A DNA stretch of 13,854 nt from Deltaproteobacteria bacterium (GCA_009668925.1 SBEK01000113.1:1-13854), one strand, 5' to 3'; shown: positions 1-7,289, counted from the stretch's first letter. Program-made: numbers and translations. Notes: generated by a model from the sequence alone, not told the origin.

Positions 1-324
1 ATCGTCGCCGCCTGGTATTTTTCATCGCTTGCCGTCATGGTCGCCGGTTCCATCATTTCCGGCGCGGCGATGGGCATGGCCTACCTGGGTTCGATCTCCG
101 AAATCAACCGTCTCGCGCCGCCTGAGGAGCGCGGGCAGGTCAATTCTCTGTATTTTATGATTGTCTATTCATTTTTTTCCGTGCCGATGATCGCCCTGGG
201 ATTTGTGGCCAGCCGTTTCGACCTTTATTCCGCCGTTCTTTCCTTTGCCGCGGCCATCGTGCTCATCGCCGTCTGTGTGATGATCTGGCTTACCATCCGG
301 CGCCGATCGGGAGCTCTCGACTGA
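1..324 (+). CDS. MFS transporter, C-terminal part (5' end outside window)
   Basis: The reading frame is open from base 1 and stops at TGA 322-324, so only the last 107 residues are present. The protein has at least two or three hydrophobic helices: one ending in GSIISGAAMGMAYLGSIS, then SLYFMIVYSFFSVPMIALGFV, then a final helix LSFAAAIVLIAVCVMIWLTI followed by a basic tail. The loop RLAPPEERGQVNSLYF fits the cytoplasmic loop before TM11 in major facilitator superfamily permeases, where a similar acidic/basic PxxxRG sequence is common. Role: secondary transport of an unknown small molecule across the inner membrane. The family call rests on hydrophobic pattern and this loop only; the substrate cannot be guessed. 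It is convergent with the next gene, with 66 bases between the stops and no clear U-tract terminator. Confidence 0.72.
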   Translation: MVAAWYFSSLAVMVAGSIISGAAMGMAYLGSISEINRLAPPEERGQVNSLYFMIVYSFFSVPMIALGFVASRFDLYSAVLSFAAAIVLIAVCVMIWLTIRRRSGALD

Positions 325-390
325 GCGGATTCGCGGTTAGCCGCCCGCCATGCCGATGGTCCCCCGCGCCTTTAAATGACTTCCGGGTTG

Positions 391-1728
391 TTACACGTCT
401 TTGAGCAGCTTGTTTTGGGGCAGTTCGGAAATGGCCTTTCCGAAGGCCTCAAGCGACGCGGCGAGGGCGGCGAATTCCGGGGCATGGGTGAAGGGCATCT
501 CGTTTAAGCCTCTTTCCTCCAGGGCATCGATGATATAGTGGATGCTGAGCGAGTTAACGTCCCGGGCGGGTTGATATCCATTTTCAGAGCTTCCGTCGGC
601 CTGGGTTACCGACAGAATGCTGCTTTTGACCAGATTGAAAAGAATATCGTTGACGAAGCGGATGGGAATTTCGAGCCGGCCGGCGATGGCGCGCGCCGTC
701 GGGGCCTCTTCGCCGCGGAGAAACGTGTGCACCAGATGATGCGCGATCTGCAGCGACAAAAGGATTCTGAGGCGATGACTGGCCAGAAGCGCGTCAGGTT
801 CGAACTCGTAGGTGTCTTCATTCTGGTAAGCGAAGGAGAATTCCGCGCCGTACAGGACAATGAGCCAGCTTAGCTGAAGCCAGGCCAGAAAAAGCGGCAG
901 AGCGGCAAAGCTGCCGTAGATGGCGTTGTAATTGGCGACCCCGATCTGGAAAGTGATATAGACCCATTCGACAATCTGAAACGTAGTGCCGGCAATGATT
1001 CCGGCAGGCAGGGCTGAGGAAAGTTTCACCTTCGTATTCGGCATGAACATATACAGGAATGTAAAGAGAGCCCACATCAACGTGTAAGGCAGGAGCCTCA
1101 GCAGGAAGAAGATAACGGAGCTCAGGCTCCCGAGGATGGCGAACTTCTCCAGAATCAGATTTACCTGAGTGGTGACAAAGACGGTGACGCCGCCGGAAAG
1201 AATGAGCATCACCGGGCAGATCAGCATGAGCGACAGATAGTCTCCGAACATGCGGCCGAGGGTGCGCTTTTCCTTGACGCCCCAGATGTCGTTAAAGGAA
1301 TATTCAATCTGCCCCAGAACCTTGAGCACGGCCCAGATCAGAACAACCAGGCCGGCGCCGGCAATGACGCCGCCTTTGGTATTGGCCAGGAGCGCATTGG
1401 AGAACTGGAGGACATTGGCCAGGATGTCTTCGTGGCCGGCCAGCTTGTCCCGCAGCTGCGACTCCAGCACTTTTTCAAATCCGAAGCCTTTGGCAATGCC
1501 GAAGGCCATCGCGGCAACGGGAACGATCGAGACGAGGGAATAAAAGGTGAGGGCCGATGCGCGAAGCTGGCATTTGTCTTCATCGAACCCCCGGATGGAG
1601 AGGAGAATGGTCCGGGAGATCTTCAGGAAGAAGGATTTCCCCGGAGGCAGGGTGGTGCGTTTGATTCTCCAAATGTCCTTCTTAAAAAAATCCGTTGCTT
1701 TTTGCAGCTGTTTCCCGATATTGCCCAT
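391..1728 (-). CDS. YihY/virulence factor BrkB family inner-membrane protein
   Basis: A 445-residue protein. After a basic N-terminal arm the hallmark of the YihY/BrkB (UPF0761, formerly misnamed RNase BN) family appears at about residues 56-70 (RASALTFYSLVSIVP). About six hydrophobic segments follow, including the conserved region around IEYSFNDIWGVKEKRTLGR and FLYMFMPNTKVKLSSALPAG, and YNAIYGSFAALPLFLAWLQLSWLIVLYGAEFSFAY. From about residue 315 the chain is soluble and resembles a winged-helix unit (LLSLQIAHHLVHTF, TARAIAGRLEIPIRFVNDILFNLVKSSILS), as in the longer members of this family in deltaproteobacteria. The start ATG (1726-1728) is preceded by GGGAGG on the minus strand with suitable spacing. 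The function of the family is not firmly established; transport or envelope roles have been proposed. It is transcribed away from the ABC operator genes to its right, from the promoter at 1828-1856. Confidence 0.9.
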   Translation of the reverse strand: MGNIGKQLQKATDFFKKDIWRIKRTTLPPGKSFFLKISRTILLSIRGFDEDKCQLRASALTFYSLVSIVPVAAMAFGIAKGFGFEKVLESQLRDKLAGHEDILANVLQFSNALLANTKGGVIAGAGLVVLIWAVLKVLGQIEYSFNDIWGVKEKRTLGRMFGDYLSLMLICPVMLILSGGVTVFVTTQVNLILEKFAILGSLSSVIFFLLRLLPYTLMWALFTFLYMFMPNTKVKLSSALPAGIIAGTTFQIVEWVYITFQIGVANYNAIYGSFAALPLFLAWLQLSWLIVLYGAEFSFAYQNEDTYEFEPDALLASHRLRILLSLQIAHHLVHTFLRGEEAPTARAIAGRLEIPIRFVNDILFNLVKSSILSVTQADGSSENGYQPARDVNSLSIHYIIDALEERGLNEMPFTHAPEFAALAASLEAFGKAISELPQNKLLKDV

Positions 1729-2047
1729 AATGCCTCCCGGAGTTTCATGAGGGATGATAACTATGACGCGGCGCTCGGGCGCCGGTCTTCCCGCCTGGCG
1801 GTGCTGAGACGGCGGTGTTTTTGATTTAACATAAGAGGAAGAACGAAGCTTGTCAACGGGAAACCGGCGGTCGCGGATCTTATTGACGGACCGCGGGAAG
1901 TATGGTTGTAGAAACCGTTCTTTTGCCTTCCCGCTTGCGGACGACCCGCCGGGCGGGAATCCGAACGGCGGACGGTCGTAAACGTGCCGGAAATAAATTC
2001 ATCCCGGATACTGGCCAAAGCGCTGAAAGGGTATTAGATTTTACACG
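1729..2047. other. Divergent intergenic region with small GC-rich inverted repeats
   Basis: This 319-base gap separates the minus-strand YihY/BrkB gene from the plus-strand ABC operon. Besides the promoter at 1828-1856 it holds a compact palindrome CCCGCC-G-GGCGGG at 1945-1957, nested inside a TTCCCGC/GCGGGAA pair (1928-1934 and 1953-1959). A related run, CTTCCCGCCTGGCGG, lies near 1788-1802, which hints at decayed REP-like repeats. No convincing promoter for the ABC operon was found, and the short open frames here look like noise. Confidence 0.4.
1828..1856 (-). promoter_or_regulatory. Sigma70-type promoter for the YihY/BrkB gene
   Basis: On the minus strand a perfect -35 box TTGACA (1856 to 1851) is followed, after exactly 17 bases, by TATGTT (1833 to 1828), a 4/6 match to the -10 consensus. 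Transcription would begin near 1821 and give a leader of about 90 bases before the ATG at 1728. This is the best housekeeping promoter seen in the window. Confidence 0.6.
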
Positions 2048-2980
2048 ATGGAAGAAAAGATTATTGTCGCCTCGCATGTGACGAAGACATTTCCCAAAGT
2101 GGTGGCCGTAAATGACCTCAGCTTCGAGGTTTCGCCCGAGACCTGTTTCGGGGTTCTGGGGCCCAACGGCGCGGGCAAATCCACGCTCATGAAGATTATT
2201 TACGCCAAGTGCGCCCGGGATAAGCAAGCGGCGGACCGGCTGCAAATATTCGGCTACGATCCGAATGAAGAGGAACTGGCCATCAAGTATTCTTCCGGCG
2301 TCGTACCCCAGGACAACAACCTCGATGAAGAGCTCAACGTCATCCAAAACCTGATGATCTATTCCAAATTCTACCGCATTCCGGCAGGTGTCGCCCGGGA
2401 GCGGATCGCCTATCTGCTGGACTTTCTGGAGCTCACTGAAAAAGCGGCTGCACGGATCACCGAGCTTTCCGGAGGCATGAAGCGCCGGCTGGTGATTGCG
2501 CGCGCCCTCATCAACAATCCGCGGCTCTTGATCCTGGATGAGCCGACCACGGGGCTTGATCCGCAGGTGCGGCACCTGATCTGGGATAAACTGCGGCTTC
2601 TCAAAAAGGAAGGGACGACCATTCTGCTCACCACGCACTATATGGAAGAGGCGTTTCAAATCTGCGACAGCGTGATGATCATGCACAAGGGGCAGCGGAT
2701 CATCGAAGGGCCGCCCCGGCAGCTGCTTAAGAAAAATATTGAAAGGTTCGTCCTCGAAGTGTTTGATGCGAGTTCGCTTGCGGCGAGGCTCGGGGAAGCG
2801 GCGCAAAAGCACATCCGGATCGACCGGTCGCAGCAGGTGACGCTCTTGTTTTCCGACAGCCTGGACGACCTGAAGGCGCTCGCGGGGACTCTTCCGCGGG
2901 GCAATTATTACCTGCGGGAAACCAATCTCGAAGACGTCTTTTTAAAGGCGACGGGGAGGGGGCTCAATGAAAGCCAGTAA
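2048..2980 (+). CDS. ABC transporter ATP-binding protein (NodI/drug-exporter type)
   Basis: The 310-residue protein is a complete ABC ATPase: Walker A GPNGAGKST at residues 38-46, Q-loop glutamine at 88 (GVVPQDNNLD), signature LSGGMKRR from residue 140, Walker B LLILDEP at 160-166, and the switch histidine at 197 (TTHYMEEA). The first 220 residues form the nucleotide-binding domain; the remainder is the C-terminal extension usual for the DrrA/NodI/CcmA-like group of ABC-2 exporters. The VVPQDNNLD stretch after the Q-loop resembles NodI-type proteins. It would hydrolyse ATP on the cytoplasmic face to power the permease encoded next, with which it overlaps by 14 bases. The ribosome-binding site is weak: AAAGG lies about 17 bases before the ATG, and the frame is closed by TGA at 2024-2026, so no earlier ATG exists. 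The exported substrate is unknown. Confidence 0.93.
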   Translation: MEEKIIVASHVTKTFPKVVAVNDLSFEVSPETCFGVLGPNGAGKSTLMKIIYAKCARDKQAADRLQIFGYDPNEEELAIKYSSGVVPQDNNLDEELNVIQNLMIYSKFYRIPAGVARERIAYLLDFLELTEKAAARITELSGGMKRRLVIARALINNPRLLILDEPTTGLDPQVRHLIWDKLRLLKKEGTTILLTTHYMEEAFQICDSVMIMHKGQRIIEGPPRQLLKKNIERFVLEVFDASSLAARLGEAAQKHIRIDRSQQVTLLFSDSLDDLKALAGTLPRGNYYLRETNLEDVFLKATGRGLNESQ

Positions 2981-3758
2981 CCCCCGGACCTATCCTCCCC
3001 TGCACTGGCGGCTCTTCAGCGTCTGGTACCGCCACATGCGTGTTTACACGAAGAATATCTTTTCGAACGGTCTGCCGCCGTTTCTCGAGCCGCTGCTGTT
3101 CCTGGCGGGCGTGGGGCTCGGGCTTAGCGCCTATATCACTGAGTCCATGGAAGGCTTGAGCTACATCGAATTTCTGGGGACGGGTCTTCTGGTCACGGCG
3201 GCGATGTTTACCTCGGCGTTCGAGTGCAGCTTCGGTACCTTCGTCCGGCTGACGTTCGACAAGGTCTACGACGGCATGCTGGCGTCGCCGCTCACGGTGA
3301 ACGATCTCATCATCGGTGAAATCATCTGGGCCGGGACGAAGGGCCTGTTCTTTTCCTTCGCGGTCCTGTGCATCCTGCTCGTGTTCGGCGTGATCCATTC
3401 CCCCTCGAGCCTGCTTGCCCCCCTGGTGGGATTCCTGACGGGCATGATGTTTGCGACGGTCTCGCTCTTCATCACCTCGTTTGTCCGTCAGATCAATCAG
3501 CTTAATTTTTATTTTACCGGGTTCATCTCGCCGATTTTCTTTTTTTCGGGCGTCGTCTTTCCCACCGGCAATCTGCCGGACTTCATTCAACCGCTCGTGG
3601 AGCTGGTGCCGCTCACGCATGCGGTCCGGCTGGTGCGGGCCGTCTGCGCGAACCATTACCAGCTCGTTCATCTGTGGGATTTAACGTATGCGGCCGTATT
3701 CATCTTCGTCTTCGGATTTCTGGCGGTGAGAAGACTGCACAGGAGAATGGTGGTCTGA
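2967..3758 (+). CDS. ABC-2 type transporter permease (NodJ-like)
   Basis: The 263-residue membrane protein has about six transmembrane segments, beginning with PPFLEPLLFLAGVGLGLSAYI and ending FIFVFGFLAVRRLHRRMVV. The pattern HWRLFSVWYRHMRVYTKNIFSN followed by FLEPLLFL, then YIEFLGTGLL, the ECSFGTFVRLTFDKVYDGMLASPLTVNDLIIGEI loop, and late FSGVVFPTGNLPDFIQPLVELVPLTHAVRLVRA is typical of NodJ/DrrB-type ABC-2 permeases; the PLTHAV..VR sequence is a family landmark. It forms the membrane channel partner of the ATPase upstream. GGGAGGG lies about 6 bases before the ATG, inside the end of the ATPase gene, and the two frames overlap, so translation is probably coupled. Its stop is followed after a few bases by a strong terminator, so the operon has two genes. 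NodIJ of rhizobia exports lipochitin oligosaccharides, but relatives in non-symbionts have unassigned substrates. Confidence 0.92.
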   Translation: MKASNPRTYPPLHWRLFSVWYRHMRVYTKNIFSNGLPPFLEPLLFLAGVGLGLSAYITESMEGLSYIEFLGTGLLVTAAMFTSAFECSFGTFVRLTFDKVYDGMLASPLTVNDLIIGEIIWAGTKGLFFSFAVLCILLVFGVIHSPSSLLAPLVGFLTGMMFATVSLFITSFVRQINQLNFYFTGFISPIFFFSGVVFPTGNLPDFIQPLVELVPLTHAVRLVRAVCANHYQLVHLWDLTYAAVFIFVFGFLAVRRLHRRMVV

Positions 3759-3761
3759 GAC

Positions 3762-3792
3762 AAAAAAGCAGAGCCCCGGGGCTCTGCTTTTT
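3762..3792. terminator. Strong, probably bidirectional rho-independent terminator
   Basis: A perfect inverted repeat GCAGAGCCCC/GGGGCTCTGC (3768-3777 and 3778-3787) is flanked by A6 on the left (3762-3767) and T5 on the right (3788-3792). On the plus strand it ends the ABC exporter operon, only 3 bases past its stop codon. On the minus strand the A-run becomes a T-run, so it can also end the Hsp20/YtxH/small-protein group coming from the right. Confidence 0.9.
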
Positions 3793-3857
3793 CGCGTGGG
3801 CCGACGGCGCGGCATTCCGTCCGTGAGGACCGCGCCATTCGCGCTGCTGATTCGTTT

Positions 3858-4073
3858 TTAATCGGGCAGCTTCTTGATGCCCGGCCATTCCTGGAAAGCG
3901 CAGATTTCCTTATCCAGGCTGCCGGCGACCGGACAGGCATGCGACGCCGCAAACAGCTGATACACTTTGAGGGCGTCTTCGGCCAGTTTGTCCTGGGCCC
4001 TGAGAATAAACACCGGTTCATCCTTGCCGATTTTGGGTATGTCAATCCTTCCGTATTTTCCTGATATCGCCAT
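3858..4073 (-). CDS. Small conserved-looking protein of unknown function (71 aa)
   Basis: I do not recognise a named family. The protein begins MAISGKYGRIDIPKIGKDEPVFILRAQDKL, then a helical stretch AEDALKVYQLFAASHACPVAGSLDKEICAFQEW, and ends PGIKKLPD. It is soluble, has two cysteines (ACPV and EICAF), and no signal peptide or membrane segment. It is supported as a gene by an AGGAAAGG ribosome-binding site about 8 bases before the ATG, by a protein-like composition with amphipathic helices, by the terminator just downstream at 3762-3792, and by lying collinear with the YtxH gene 76 bases upstream. A GC palindrome (4074-4083, GGGG..CCCC) directly abuts the start codon and may affect initiation. 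The PVFILRAQDKLAEDALKVYQLFA core suggests a compact helical domain perhaps found in other deltaproteobacteria, but this is an impression, not a search result. Confidence 0.68.
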   Translation of the reverse strand: MAISGKYGRIDIPKIGKDEPVFILRAQDKLAEDALKVYQLFAASHACPVAGSLDKEICAFQEWPGIKKLPD

Positions 4074-4149
4074 GGGGTGCCCCTTTCCTGCGTCCTGCGT
4101 TCCGACGCGTGATTATCGCCCGGGCCGTCCCGGGGAGTTGCTCTACCCG

Positions 4150-4419
4150 CTACTGCTTGTAAGCGGAGACGCCCGCCTCAATGCCCCTGCCGAGCCGCAC
4201 TTTCTTATCGGCCAGAGAATCTTTGGCCTGCTTCACGACATTCTCCACCGTGGTCACGGTCTCTTCATATTTGCCTTTTGCTTTTTTATACAGGTTTTCC
4301 GATTGGCCGCGGATATCCTGCCTCAACTCCCTGCCCGCTTTGGGCGCAAAAAGAATGCCCAAGGCGCCGCCGACCAGACCGCCGATCAGAAGCCCTCCAA
4401 TGTAGTTTTTCGATATCAT
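4150..4419 (-). CDS. YtxH domain-containing protein (89 aa)
   Basis: A short membrane-anchored protein. Residues about 5-25 (NYIGGLLIGGLVGGALGILFAPKAGRELR, a glycine-rich helix followed by FAPKAGRELR) are the signature of the YtxH/gas-vesicle-GvpP-like family. The rest is a charged, predicted coiled-coil or amphipathic helix (QSENLYKKAKGKYEETVTTVENVVKQAKDSLADKK). Members are typically stress-induced small envelope proteins with no known enzymatic role. GGAGG lies 8 bases before the ATG on the minus strand, which fixes the start. It sits 183 bases downstream of the Hsp20 gene and 76 bases upstream of the 71-residue gene, all in one direction, which fits a stress-response neighbourhood. Co-transcription with Hsp20 is uncertain because of a possible terminator between them. 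Confidence 0.88.
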   Translation of the reverse strand: MISKNYIGGLLIGGLVGGALGILFAPKAGRELRQDIRGQSENLYKKAKGKYEETVTTVENVVKQAKDSLADKKVRLGRGIEAGVSAYKQ

Positions 4420-4580
4420 ACGTCTATCCTCCGGTAATCGTAAAACGACCGTTTAAGGCAGGCCAACGCTTTTCGAATGCGTAAGCGACCCTATGGAAAT
4501 TCATCCGCCCCGGCTATGAGGCTTCCGTCCGTCCGGCGGATCAGGCGGCGGCAGATGGGCCCGCGTCTTCCCCGGCGGAG

Positions 4581-4602
4581 AAAAAAACGGGCCCGGCCGG
4601 CC
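4581..4602 (-). terminator. Possible weak terminator after the Hsp20 gene
   Basis: Immediately past the Hsp20 stop, the minus strand reads GGCCGGCCGGGCCCG followed by T7. The GC-rich part is self-complementary but the stem is short or bulged, so this is only a candidate. A second GGGCCCG copy at 4557-4563 can pair with the one at 4588-4594 across the T-run, giving an alternative fold. Confidence 0.35.
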
Positions 4603-5070
4603 TTACTCAATCTTCACTTTGACTTCCTTGCTCTTGGCCTCTTCACTCTTGGGCATTCTCACTTCCAGAATGCCGTCTTTGAAGGTTGATTTCACCTGGT
4701 CGCCCTTGACTTCCGCGGGCAGGCTGAAGGAGCGGCAAAATGAGCCGTAGGACCGCTCCAGCTTGTAGTAGTCTTTTTTCTTGACTTCATCCTCCTTCTT
4801 TTTTTCTCCGGAAATCGTGATCATTCCGTCCGTCAGCGTGACCTCGATGTCCTCTTTCTTCATTCCGGGCAGCTCCGCCTTCAGCACGAGATCGCCGTTC
4901 GCTTCGAAGATATCCACTTCGGGCATGAGCTCTTCTTCCATGCCCCTCAGTCTGGGGAAAAACGGCGTAAAGGGCCGGGGCAGGATGTCGTCAAACCATT
5001 TGTCGAAATTTCGGAGCGTCATCATCGGATGCATTTCCGATCGGACCAATTCTTTTTTTTCTTCCGCCAT
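4603..5070 (-). CDS. Hsp20/alpha-crystallin family small heat-shock protein
   Basis: The 155-residue protein has the layout of bacterial small heat-shock proteins: a variable N-terminal arm with FDKWFDDILPRPFTPFFPRLR, an alpha-crystallin domain from about residue 50 (PEVDIFEANGDLVLKAELPGM, then KEDIEVTLTDGMITISGEK), and the family motif around residues 128-141 with FKDGILEVRMPK. The C-terminal VKVKI offers the IxI-type sequence that docks neighbouring subunits in the oligomer. It would act in the cytoplasm as an ATP-independent holdase that keeps unfolding proteins soluble. GGAGG lies 6 bases before the ATG. I looked for a sigma32 promoter and a CIRCE operator in the 120 bases upstream and saw none, so the mode of heat regulation is open. 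The YtxH protein downstream is a plausible stress partner. Confidence 0.95.
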   Translation of the reverse strand: MAEEKKELVRSEMHPMMTLRNFDKWFDDILPRPFTPFFPRLRGMEEELMPEVDIFEANGDLVLKAELPGMKKEDIEVTLTDGMITISGEKKKEDEVKKKDYYKLERSYGSFCRSFSLPAEVKGDQVKSTFKDGILEVRMPKSEEAKSKEVKVKIE

Positions 5071-5504
5071 AGCACACCTCCATTAAAATTTTTATTCAGC
5101 CGGCTTTATCGTGCGGCTGTTCTGATTTGCGTTGCGGGGCAAAAAACATTCATTCGGACCGCAATTCGTCATGTGGTTTAAGAATAGGAATCGATTGAAC
5201 GAAAGGCAATGGTAATTAAACTGGAGCCGATTGAGAGCCCGAAGCTACCGCGTAGCCGCCGCCCCTTGACGGATGCGGGCGCCCGGCATTCTTCAGGATT
5301 CGATCGCGGAGATGTTTTGTTGCGCCCCGGTGGGGAAGGGCCGTCTGGATATCCTCCATACATGATTGATTTCAAAACGTGGCCATGTCTCATTCTTGCG
5401 CGAGAGACACAGATGAGGTATGGTGCGCGAAAAATCAATACATCGAAAGCTTGCGGGGCGTTCGTGCTTTAAGCAAAGCAATTTTTGAAATTAACGGAGG
5501 AATG
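5071..5504. other. Divergent intergenic region between Hsp20 and the CoA-transferase gene
   Basis: About 430 bases hold the control regions of two divergent genes. I see small hairpins GCTAC-CGC-GTAGC at 5244-5256 and TGCTT-T-AAGCA at 5465-5475. For the plus-strand gene a weak sigma70-like pair exists: TTGCGC at 5396-5401, 17 bases, TATGGT at 5419-5424. An 87-codon open frame on the plus strand (5209-5472) and one on the minus strand (5178-5438) have no ribosome-binding site and unnatural composition, so I do not call them. Confidence 0.4.
5396..5424 (+). promoter_or_regulatory. Weak candidate promoter for the CoA-transferase gene
   Basis: TTGCGC (5396-5401, 3/6 to the -35 consensus) and TATGGT (5419-5424, 4/6 to the -10 consensus) are separated by 17 bases. 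The leader to the ATG at 5505 would be about 75 bases. The match is modest and could be chance. It also falls just inside the longer open frame, which supports placing the real start downstream at 5505. Confidence 0.28.
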
Positions 5505-7289
5505 ATGAGCGGCCGATTTGACGACCTGATGGAAGGCGTTTTGAAAATAAGGGAAGTTGAAGGTGAAGACAAAGTCATCCCTCTGTCGGAGGCGATTGCA
5601 CGCTATGTCAAGCCCGGCGCCAGTATTCATCTGGCGGCAACCCACTCGGCGCCCGGCGCCGCCATTTATGAGATTGTCCGGCAATTCCACGGCACCAACC
5701 CCGGTTTCACCCTCATTATGCGGGGAATCCGCGACACCGTTTCGCTGCTTATTCACCTGGGTCTCGTGAAGAAAATCATTACGGCCTTTTCCGGAAACGT
5801 CTATCCCTGGTACAGCCCCAATCCCGTGACGCAGAGGGCTTACGTCCGCCGCGAGGTGGAGCTGGAAGACTGGTCGATCCTGACGCTGCCTTTGCGGCTC
5901 ATGGCGGGGGCGCTGGGCGTCGGCGCGATGCCGACGACGTCGCTCATCGGCAGTTCCCTGGCCGAGCGCAACAAAGATTCGTTCACGGTGATTGACGATC
6001 CCTTCGGCGCCGGAGGCAAGATCGGACTTCTCAAAGCATTGAACCCGGACATTGCCGTCGTCCACGCCATCGCCGCCGACCGCGAAGGGAACGCGATTCT
6101 CACCGCGCCCTACAGTGAAAGTCTCTGGGGCGCCAAGGCCAGCACGGGCGGTGTTGTGGTCACGACGGAAAAAATCGTTTCCACGGATTTCATCCGGCGG
6201 CACTCCCACCTGGTTAAGCTTCCCGCTTATATGGTGAAGTCCGTATCGCTTGCGCCCATGGGCGCGCACCCGGGCGGCGTCTGGAATCAGGGGATTCCCG
6301 AATGCGAGGCGTATGCCGAAGATTATGAATTCATGACCGCGTTCAACAAATTGCTCAAAGATCCGGAAGCCCTCGACGACTGGATCAGAGAGTGGGTGCT
6401 CGGATGTCCGACGTTTGCCGACTACCTCGCGAAGCTGGGCCGCGACCGGATGGCATCGCTTAGAAGCAAAGCCGATCCCGATGCCTGGCGCGGCGAGCTT
6501 GATTGCCGGGAAAATGAAATATCCGTAGGGGACAAGGCCAATGCCGTCGAAACCATGGTCGTCATGGCCGCCCGGGAGCTGGCCGCCCGCGTCCTTGGGA
6601 GCCAATACAAGACGATGCTGGCGGGCGCGGGGACGGCCAATCTGGCGGCGTGGCTCGCCAAGTACGAACTGCAAAAGCGCGACACCATCGTGGAGCTTCT
6701 GGTGGAGCTGGGCTACTTCGGCAATTCGCCGCGTCCGGCGGAGCCCTTTCTGCTGAACTTCGGCAATTTCCCGACCTGTAAGATGCTGACGGAAACCCTC
6801 GACACGCTGGGCGTGTTCACCTGCGGCCGGACGAACCGGTGCCTCGGCGTTCTGGGAGGCGGACAAATTGATAAATTCGGCAATATCAATTCCCATTGGA
6901 TGTCGGACGACGTCTACGTGACCGGATCGGGCGGCGCCAATGATGTGGCAACGGGCGCGCAGGAAACGATGGTCGTCATGCAGCAATCGCGGCAGCGTTT
7001 CCTGGAGCAGGTGCCGTTCATTACGGCGCCGGGGGAGCGCGTAAAAACCGTGGTTTCCACCCTGGGTGTTTTTGAGAAACCGGATGATGGCCGGGAGTTG
7101 GTGCTGACAAAGGTTTTTGTCGGAGAGGAGCGGACATCGACCGAAGACAAGATCAGGAAGATCAGGGAGAGCTGCGGCTGGAACCTGAAAGTGGCGCCGC
7201 AGCCGGAAATCATGGGTCTTCCGACGCCCGACGAACTGAGACTCTTGCGCATATTCGATCCGCAGAAGTTTTATCTCAAAGCGCGATAA
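5505..7289 (+). CDS. Fused two-domain CoA-transferase (acetyl-CoA hydrolase/glutaconate CoA-transferase type)
   Basis: Predicted to move CoA between carboxylic acids through a glutamyl-CoA thioester (family I CoA-transferases). The first ~320 residues resemble an alpha/GctA-like domain: KVIPLSEAIARYVKPGASIHLA, then PTTSLIGSSLAERNKDSFTVIDDPF, NPDIAVVHAIAADREGNAIL, and HPGGVWNQGIPECEAYAEDY. The last ~250 residues resemble a beta/GctB-like domain with LGVLGGGQIDKFGNINSHWM and GSGGANDVATGAQE. In the usual family these are separate subunits, so this 594-residue protein is a fusion. The catalytic glutamate is most likely Glu401 (VELGYFGNSP), by position at the start of the beta domain. I chose ATG 5505 (or 5502) because GGAGG at 5496-5500 sits 4 bases before it; the frame stays open to an ATG at 5379, but that N-terminal extension (42 residues, Cys- and Arg-containing) is not family-like. 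Substrate unknown. Confidence 0.88.
   Translation: MSGRFDDLMEGVLKIREVEGEDKVIPLSEAIARYVKPGASIHLAATHSAPGAAIYEIVRQFHGTNPGFTLIMRGIRDTVSLLIHLGLVKKIITAFSGNVYPWYSPNPVTQRAYVRREVELEDWSILTLPLRLMAGALGVGAMPTTSLIGSSLAERNKDSFTVIDDPFGAGGKIGLLKALNPDIAVVHAIAADREGNAILTAPYSESLWGAKASTGGVVVTTEKIVSTDFIRRHSHLVKLPAYMVKSVSLAPMGAHPGGVWNQGIPECEAYAEDYEFMTAFNKLLKDPEALDDWIREWVLGCPTFADYLAKLGRDRMASLRSKADPDAWRGELDCRENEISVGDKANAVETMVVMAARELAARVLGSQYKTMLAGAGTANLAAWLAKYELQKRDTIVELLVELGYFGNSPRPAEPFLLNFGNFPTCKMLTETLDTLGVFTCGRTNRCLGVLGGGQIDKFGNINSHWMSDDVYVTGSGGANDVATGAQETMVVMQQSRQRFLEQVPFITAPGERVKTVVSTLGVFEKPDDGRELVLTKVFVGEERTSTEDKIRKIRESCGWNLKVAPQPEIMGLPTPDELRLLRIFDPQKFYLKAR

Noticed and set aside
1880..2812. 310-codon minus-strand frame antisense to the ABC ATPase gene
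   Set aside because: The composition is Arg/His/Pro-rich and motif-free, and it covers the ATPase motifs on the other strand and runs through the intergenic palindrome.
3967..4437. 156-codon plus-strand frame over the YtxH gene and the small gene
   Set aside because: Both minus-strand genes have good ribosome-binding sites, and YtxH has a clear family signature; the plus-strand product shows none.
5071..5190. Sigma32 promoter, CIRCE or ROSE-type thermometer before the Hsp20 gene
   Set aside because: No acceptable CTTGAA/CCCCAT pair, no CIRCE dyad and no ROSE-like pairing with the ribosome-binding site were found.
5379..5504. N-terminal extension of the CoA-transferase to ATG 5379
   Set aside because: The 42 extra residues are not family-like, a weak promoter lies within them, and GGAGG at 5496-5500 supports ATG 5505 or 5502.
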